NCBI GenBank assembly: GCA_016927115.1
Contig: JAFGNH010000086.1
Coordinates: 1 to 42,039 of the forward strand
Source of the DNA: Anaerolineales bacterium
GTDB taxonomy: Bacteria > Chloroflexota > Anaerolineae > Anaerolineales > E44-bin32
Length of the DNA stretch: 42,039 nucleotides
Reading direction: 5' to 3'
In this document: one piece after another, positions 37,468 to 42,039 of the stretch
Position numbering within the stretch: the stretch's first letter is position 1
Layout of the letters: each line of letters starts with the position of its first letter
The notes under the pieces: model-generated
Database searches by the model: none
Told to the model about the DNA's origin: nothing
The model's input: the letters and a program-made list of their open reading frames with translations, nothing else
Program-made: the position numbers and the translations under genes

Positions 37468-37498
37468 TTGACTTGAGTTATTCTGCATGGCAGAATAA
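37468..37498 (+). promoter_or_regulatory. Candidate sat promoter overlapped by an operator-like palindrome
   Basis: TTGACT (37468-37473) and CAGAAT (37491-37496) are spaced 17 bases apart. A perfect inverted repeat, TTATTCTGC and GCAGAATAA around ATG (37478-37498), covers the spacer and the -10 box. A repressor bound to it would block the promoter. It could instead act as an RNA hairpin. Confidence 0.45.
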
Positions 37499-37602
37499 TT
37501 TATCCGCAGGAAGAAGGGGTTTTTGCAGCAGGATCAGTATGAAATTTCTCCTTCCCCGGATTCTCACTCGTGTTGGACTCGTATTTTTTCGGGAAGGAAA
37601 AT

Positions 37603-38793
37603 ATGAATACTGCATCGATGGCAACAATCCCACCTCATGGTGGCACCCTGGTTAACCGCATGCTGCATGGAGAGACCCGCGAGGCGGTTCGCGAAAGGGC
37701 GGCAACGATGCTGAAAGTTGCCCTCAATCCGGTCAATCTTTCCGATCTGGAATTAATCGCCATAGGTGCATTCTCACCGCTGACCGGCTTTATGAAGCAG
37801 TCTGATTATGATCGGGTTATCCACACAATGCGGCTGGCTTCGGGATTGGTATGGCCGATCCCGATCACACTTTCTCTGGACAGGGAAACAGCGGACAGGA
37901 TCAGTATTAATCAGGAAATTGCGCTTTGTGAGGGGGACGTGCCACTTGCTGTGATGACAGTCGCAGAAAAATTCCAGTATGACAAAGAAGTGGAGGCCGA
38001 GAACGTATATCGCACCCGAGAGGATGCCCATCCGGGAGTTGCCCGATTGTATGGACAAGGTGAAATATTGCTGGGGGGAGATTTCTGGGTATTTGAACTT
38101 CCACAGGCTGCCAGGACAGAATTTCCAGAGCTGCGCCATACTCCTGCACAGACACGCCGCATCTTTGCCCAGAATGGATGGCGCCGTGTGGTCGGATTTC
38201 AGACCCGAAATCCCATTCATCGAGCTCACGAATATATTCAGAAAACAGCACTCGAAATTGTCGACGGCCTGTTCCTGCACCCGCTTGTCGGTGAAACCAA
38301 AAAAGATGATATTCCAGCAGATGTACGCATTGAAAGCTACCAGGCCATTCTGCGGGATTATTACCCGGCAGATCGGGTGATGCTGGGAGTCTTCCCGGCA
38401 GCTATGCGCTATGCCGGGCCCCGGGAGGCGGTCTTTCATGCCATATGCCGAAAGAATTATGGCTGCACTCATTTTATCGTCGGGCGTGACCATGCTGGTG
38501 TGGGCAAATACTATGGCACATACGATGCACAATTGATATTCGATGAATTTACCCGTGAGGAAATCGGAATTACACCTCTGCTGTATGAGCATGCCTTCTA
38601 CTGCAGGAAATGCGGTGCCGTGGTGAGCGCGAAAACCTGTCCACATGGGAAAGAGGAATGGGTCTATCTCAGTGGCACACAGGTGCGGGAGATGCTGGAG
38701 AATGGTGAAGCGCTGCCGGTGGAATTCACACGTCCCGAGGTGTCTCAGGTACTGATCGAAGGTATGCGCCGGCACAGGAACAAGCGGGAGTAG
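37603..38793 (+). CDS. sat: ATP sulfurylase, homo-oligomeric type
   Basis: A 396-residue sulfate adenylyltransferase of the single-chain family, unrelated to CysDN. An N-terminal PUA-like domain (about 1-165, NPVNLSDLELIAIGAFSPLTGFM) is followed by the catalytic domain, with QTRNPIHRAHEY (200-211, the Q-x-R-N and H-x2-H elements) and VGRDHAGVGKYYG (about 292-304). A zinc site is seen as C334, C337, C346 and H348. ATG 37603 is chosen because GGGAAGG lies just upstream; the frame is open from 37570. It sits after cysDN with a 207-base gap holding a hairpin and a likely promoter. The two ATP sulfurylases are therefore probably regulated separately. Confidence 0.94.
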   Translation: MNTASMATIPPHGGTLVNRMLHGETREAVRERAATMLKVALNPVNLSDLELIAIGAFSPLTGFMKQSDYDRVIHTMRLASGLVWPIPITLSLDRETADRISINQEIALCEGDVPLAVMTVAEKFQYDKEVEAENVYRTREDAHPGVARLYGQGEILLGGDFWVFELPQAARTEFPELRHTPAQTRRIFAQNGWRRVVGFQTRNPIHRAHEYIQKTALEIVDGLFLHPLVGETKKDDIPADVRIESYQAILRDYYPADRVMLGVFPAAMRYAGPREAVFHAICRKNYGCTHFIVGRDHAGVGKYYGTYDAQLIFDEFTREEIGITPLLYEHAFYCRKCGAVVSAKTCPHGKEEWVYLSGTQVREMLENGEALPVEFTRPEVSQVLIEGMRRHRNKRE

Positions 38794-38826
38794 CTCAGAC
38801 TCGACAGGCTGGTTTGGAGATCTTTA

Positions 38827-40230
38827 ATGGGACACCGATCAAAACGGAGAATGTTTGTCCTGGGCCTGGACTGCGCCGAACCGAAACTGGTATTTGACTT
38901 ATGGAAGGACCACCTGCCAGTCCTGAAAAACCTGGCTGCTCGTGGCTGCTGGGGGAAACTACGTTCAAGCACCCCGGCGATAACTGTACCTGCCTGGAGT
39001 TCCATGCTCAGCTCGCGCGACCCCGGTGTGCTGGGGGTCTATGGCTTCCGAAATCGTGCTGATACCAGCTATTACCGGATGGAAATTGCAGACAACTCTG
39101 TGATCCACCAGCCCCGTGTCTGGGACTATCTGGGTGATGCAGGATACGATTCCATCTTGATCGGTATTCCACAAACCTATCCGGTGAGATCAGTACGGGG
39201 CAGACTTGTATCGGGGATCCTGACACCTGATATTGAGAAACCCTGTACCTGGCCGCAGGAATGGCGGGATGAAATACGCCGGCTTGCACCACAGTATGAT
39301 TTCGATGCCCGGCCATTCCGCACCGAGCGTAAGGATTGGCTTCTGGAAAAGATTCATTCCATGACAGAGGCCCATTTTACGGTAGCTGATTCCATTCTGG
39401 ACAGCCCGGATTGGGATTTCTTTATGCTGGTGGAAATCGGCCTGGATCGCATGCATCATGGGTTTTGGAATTATTTTGACCCGACTCATTTTGAATACGA
39501 GCCCGGCAATCCGTATGAGAAGGTTATTTTTGATTATTATGTCTGGATGGATACAAAATTGGGAGAATGGTTGGACAGGCTTTCACCGGAGGACGTGGTG
39601 CTGGTAGTATCGGATCATGGTGCACATGCTGTGCAGGGATGGATCTGTATCAACGAGTGGTTGTGGCGGGAAGGATACCTTACACTTTTTGAAGAGCCGC
39701 AGGGTGGTGTGGTTCCATTTACGAAAGTCGAGGTAGACTGGTCCCGCACACGGGCGTGGGGTGCCGGCGGGTATTATGGGCGGATATTTTTTAATATTGA
39801 GGGCAGAGAACCGGAAGGTGTGGTAAAACCGGAGATGGTGGAAGATCTGCGCGAGGAGCTTTGTGAGCGTATCGCAGCTGTTCCATCTCATACCGGTGAA
39901 CCGTTGGATACACGTGTATATACTCCGGACAGGATATATCAGCAGGTGAATGGTCTGCCACCTGATCTGTTGGTGTACTTTGACAATCTGCGCTGGCGTT
40001 CAGCTGGTTCTTTTGGCCATGATGGTATCTACAGCTTCAAGAATGATACAGGCCCGGATGGGTGCAACCATGCTGAGGATGGGTTGTTTATCCTCTATGA
40101 TCCGGCTGCATTACAGGGCGGCAGGGAAGTTATTGGCGCACAGTTAATGGATGTCGCCCCATGGATACTGGACACCTTTGGTGTATCCAGGCCGGATTCC
40201 CTGCAGGGGAAATCCATGATATTCGAATAG
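38827..40230 (+). CDS. Alkaline phosphatase superfamily phosphodiesterase/nucleotide pyrophosphatase-like protein
   Basis: 467 residues of the type I phosphodiesterase/nucleotide pyrophosphatase group. Metal and nucleophile positions are D15 (VLGLDCAEP), T53 (PAITVPAWSSM), the DRMHHGFWNYFDP segment, VVSDHGAHAVQGW and a late HAEDGLFILYDP. There is no signal peptide, so it is probably cytoplasmic. Its place between sat and the sulfotransferase suggests work on a nucleotide of the PAPS cycle, such as hydrolysing the by-product PAP or a pyrophosphate, but the family is broad and phosphoglycerate mutase- or sulfatase-like roles cannot be excluded. Start ATG 38827 is 33 bases after sat. Confidence 0.78.
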   Translation: MGHRSKRRMFVLGLDCAEPKLVFDLWKDHLPVLKNLAARGCWGKLRSSTPAITVPAWSSMLSSRDPGVLGVYGFRNRADTSYYRMEIADNSVIHQPRVWDYLGDAGYDSILIGIPQTYPVRSVRGRLVSGILTPDIEKPCTWPQEWRDEIRRLAPQYDFDARPFRTERKDWLLEKIHSMTEAHFTVADSILDSPDWDFFMLVEIGLDRMHHGFWNYFDPTHFEYEPGNPYEKVIFDYYVWMDTKLGEWLDRLSPEDVVLVVSDHGAHAVQGWICINEWLWREGYLTLFEEPQGGVVPFTKVEVDWSRTRAWGAGGYYGRIFFNIEGREPEGVVKPEMVEDLREELCERIAAVPSHTGEPLDTRVYTPDRIYQQVNGLPPDLLVYFDNLRWRSAGSFGHDGIYSFKNDTGPDGCNHAEDGLFILYDPAALQGGREVIGAQLMDVAPWILDTFGVSRPDSLQGKSMIFE

Positions 40231-40241
40231 GAGAATTGTTG

Positions 40242-41237
40242 TTGGACGATAATATTCCTCCACGGATGTGGAAAAAACTGATTCTGATTCAGGGGCATCG
40301 ACGCAGTGGATCAACGTGGCTGGCTGCCGTTCTTGGAGAGGCGGAGGAAGCCAGTCTGATCCCCTATGAGCCGTTATGGTTGAAGCATCATCCTGATTCG
40401 GAAATTGGTGATCGAATCGCACAAATGCGAAGAAAAAGCGGTTGGTACATAGACTTTAACCATGATAATGAAGACAATGTTACCTTTGCTCGCCTGATCC
40501 GGGAACACCTGGCAGCATTGGTGGAACACTACTTCGGCGGCCCGGTTGGAACGTTACTGATTAAGGAGCCGCATCCGAACTGGATGCCGATACTGAAGGC
40601 AGCATTTCAACCGGACCATGTTCTGTTTCTCGACCGCCACCCACTGGGAATTCTGAATTCCTATGAAAAGTCTGCCCTTTATGAAGGTTGGGAGACAGAA
40701 GATGAGTGGCAAAAGTTCCTGATAGATATGCAAAAGATAGCGCCTGATAGGCTTTCTGACATGGGACGGATAGCACACCCGGCGAAACGTGTGGTTTATA
40801 TGGCCTATATTGGACGACAGCTCTGTCTGGAGGGAGTAAAAGATATTCCCCATACTGTGGTGCAGTACGAGCCGCTTTGTCTGGATCCATACAATGAATT
40901 TGCGCATATTTTCCGGAACCTGGGTTGGCACTGGGATGAAACTATCCGGGCAAGGGTAAAACCACTGGTTGACCCGGATGGGGAGAATGAACCAGGTTTT
41001 GTTGCTGTGCATAAACGTTCAAAGGAGCGGGCTTATGCCTGGCGGAAAGAGATGGCACCGCATCTGGTTCGAGCTATCACCTGCTTTCTTGAAAAAATCG
41101 GTTGGGAAATAAATCTTCCAGATGAAGTCGAACCACTAACTCTCGCAGAGAAATTGCGCCGAATAAAAATCTATATTCGCAGGCGATATTATTGGCTTCG
41201 CCGGTTTGGGGTAAAGGCGGTTTTGCGGAGCCGTTAG
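40242..41237 (+). CDS. Sulfotransferase (PAPS-dependent)
   Basis: About 331 residues. The 5'-phosphosulfate-binding loop is RRSGSTW (20-26) in LILIQGHRRSGSTWLAAVLG, and the 3'-phosphate-binding strand is FLDRHPLGILNSYEKSAL (about 128-145). A later RRIKIYIRRRYYWLRRFG tail is basic and may touch the membrane. The enzyme moves sulfate from PAPS to an acceptor hydroxyl or amine. The frame is open from 40161, but the region before 40236 overlaps the preceding gene. TTG 40242, eight bases after AGGAG, is the best start; ATG 40266 is an alternative without ribosome site. Its acceptor, probably a glycan or lipid, is unknown. Confidence 0.85.
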   Translation: MDDNIPPRMWKKLILIQGHRRSGSTWLAAVLGEAEEASLIPYEPLWLKHHPDSEIGDRIAQMRRKSGWYIDFNHDNEDNVTFARLIREHLAALVEHYFGGPVGTLLIKEPHPNWMPILKAAFQPDHVLFLDRHPLGILNSYEKSALYEGWETEDEWQKFLIDMQKIAPDRLSDMGRIAHPAKRVVYMAYIGRQLCLEGVKDIPHTVVQYEPLCLDPYNEFAHIFRNLGWHWDETIRARVKPLVDPDGENEPGFVAVHKRSKERAYAWRKEMAPHLVRAITCFLEKIGWEINLPDEVEPLTLAEKLRRIKIYIRRRYYWLRRFGVKAVLRSR

Positions 41238-41287
41238 ATAAAATCATTGGATCGAAACACAAAATCGGAGAAACAACGGAGAATACA

Positions 41288-41821
41288 ATGGAGCATAAAG
41301 GATTTACATTATGGTTTACCGGCTTGTCAGGTGCAGGAAAAAGTACACTCGCCGAATATGTTGTCAAACAGCTTCGTGAGAAAAACATGAAAGTGGAAGT
41401 GCTGGATGGCGATGTCGTCCGCACTAACTTGAGCAAAGGGCTGGGCTTCTCAAAGGAAGACCGGGACATCAATATCTACCGGATAGGATGGGTATGTGAG
41501 GTATTGAGCCGAAATAATGTTGTGGCAGTGGCAGCTGCTATTTCTCCTTATCGCGAGGTCCGCGATAATGTGCGCAAGAAGATCGAGAACTTTGTTGAGA
41601 TTTACGTGGAAGTTCCGATTGAAGAAGTCATTAGCCGGGACGTTAAAGGTCTTTATAAAAAGGCCCTGGCGGGTGAAATCAAGAATTTTACCGGAATTTC
41701 TGATCCGTATGAAGCTCCGGAGAATCCTGAAGTGGTATGTAACACCGCTGAAGAAACGATTGAAGAAAGTGGACAGAAGATTCTGGCATACCTGGATAAG
41801 GCCGGCTTGCTGCCTTCGTAA
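41288..41821 (+). CDS. cysC: Adenylylsulfate (APS) kinase
   Basis: A 177-residue APS kinase that phosphorylates APS to PAPS. All key elements are intact: Walker A GLSGAGKST (12-20), LDGDVVRTNLSKGLGFSKEDRDINIYRIGWV (DGD at 40-42), SPYREVRD (86-93) and YKKALAGEIKNFTGISDPYEAPENPEV. ATG 41288 with GGAG upstream is the family-consistent start, although the frame is open from 41192. It directly follows the sulfotransferase and is ended by a strong terminator. It can supply the PAPS that the degenerate domain on CysN cannot. Confidence 0.95.
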   Translation: MEHKGFTLWFTGLSGAGKSTLAEYVVKQLREKNMKVEVLDGDVVRTNLSKGLGFSKEDRDINIYRIGWVCEVLSRNNVVAVAAAISPYREVRDNVRKKIENFVEIYVEVPIEEVISRDVKGLYKKALAGEIKNFTGISDPYEAPENPEVVCNTAEETIEESGQKILAYLDKAGLLPS

Positions 41822-41846
41822 TTTCAGGTTTCCCGATAAAATATTT

Positions 41847-41873
41847 AAGGGTGCTGCCCGCAGCACCCTTTTT
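41847..41873 (+). terminator. Rho-independent terminator of the sulfation operon
   Basis: AAGGGTGCTG (41847-41856) pairs perfectly with CAGCACCCTT (41861-41870) across a CCCG loop, followed by TTT. It lies 26 bases after the cysC stop. Confidence 0.9.
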
Positions 41874-41907
41874 GCATTATCCGGCGGCAAGGAGATTTAC
41901 CCTGTAA

Positions 41908-42039
41908 ACGGCCTGGCTATTTTCACCCGGGTGGGGTCTGGTTCGTGCAGCGGGGCAGGGCAATCGCATTTTCAATTATGTAAAACCTTAAGCAAGTACT
42001 CATGGTCCATACTGCACAATAACCGCTTCCATTTGGCAC
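41908..42039 (+). other. Possible damaged or 5'-partial coding sequence at the window edge
   Basis: A short frame reads LVRAAGQGNRIFNYVK and stops. If one A is added to the A-run at 41982-41985 it continues as TLSKYSWSILHNNRFHLA to the window end. G-x-G-N-R-x-F-x-Y recalls the start of fucosyltransferase-like proteins, but no start codon is seen. Low confidence. Confidence 0.2.

Noticed and set aside
37396..37602. Riboswitch upstream of sat
   Set aside because: The two hairpins are simple palindromes without the conserved cores of SAM or other sulfur-related riboswitches.
37774..38775. 333-codon open frame on the minus strand inside sat
   Set aside because: It lies opposite the strongly conserved sat gene and has no family motifs or plausible composition.

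Overview
The window is an almost entirely plus-strand run of surface-polysaccharide genes followed by a putative cell-surface phosphotransfer module and a sulfate-activation/sulfation operon. Base composition looks balanced (about half G+C), GTG and TTG starts are common, and genes overlap by a few bases or sit a few bases apart, as in bacterial operons. Nothing in the window fixes the taxon. The combination of bi-domain oxidoreductase, heparinase II/III, an MptE-like DUF115 protein, and DUF4956/CotH/VTC next to PAPS-forming genes would suit an environmental bacterium such as a Chloroflexota (Anaerolineae) lineage, but that is a weak inference. No ribosomal RNA, tRNA, transposase, phage gene or CRISPR array was seen.

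Region 1 (1-20.7 kb) is a Wzx/Wzy-type polysaccharide locus. It holds a flippase cut by the window edge, an O-antigen ligase/polymerase-type protein, a GDP-mannose 4,6-dehydratase, several GT4-type glycosyltransferases, a two-domain oxidoreductase, a CapK-like adenylate-forming protein, a second flippase, a heparinase II/III-like protein, a frameshifted glycosyltransferase, a WecG/TagA transferase and a WbaP-type initiating phosphoglycosyltransferase. Region 2 (20.7-27.8 kb) starts with a decayed glycosyltransferase and repeats the logic in short form: flippase, polymerase/ligase, MptE-like protein, second WecG/TagA and second initiating transferase. The window therefore carries two initiation enzymes, two polymerase/ligase-type proteins and three flippases, which suggests two glycan assembly lines lying end to end.

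Region 3 (27.9-33.5 kb) has a minus-strand membrane-anchored metallophosphoesterase diverging from a DUF4956 - CotH kinase-like - VTC domain operon. The phosphoesterase and the CotH protein share an unusual YRGG(W/Y) motif right after their N-terminal membrane segment, hinting that they work at the same place. A small SAM methyltransferase follows under its own likely promoter.

Region 4 (34.7-41.8 kb) is a sulfation unit: cysD, cysN with a degenerate APS-kinase-like tail, a second unrelated ATP sulfurylase (sat), an alkaline-phosphatase-superfamily phosphodiesterase, a sulfotransferase and an intact APS kinase (cysC), ended by a strong terminator. No sulfite- or PAPS-reductase gene is present here, so the pathway reads as sulfate to APS to PAPS to sulfated product. 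The reasonable working model is a cell envelope glycan, built by regions 1 and 2, that is sulfated by region 4. The acceptor is not shown by the sequence.
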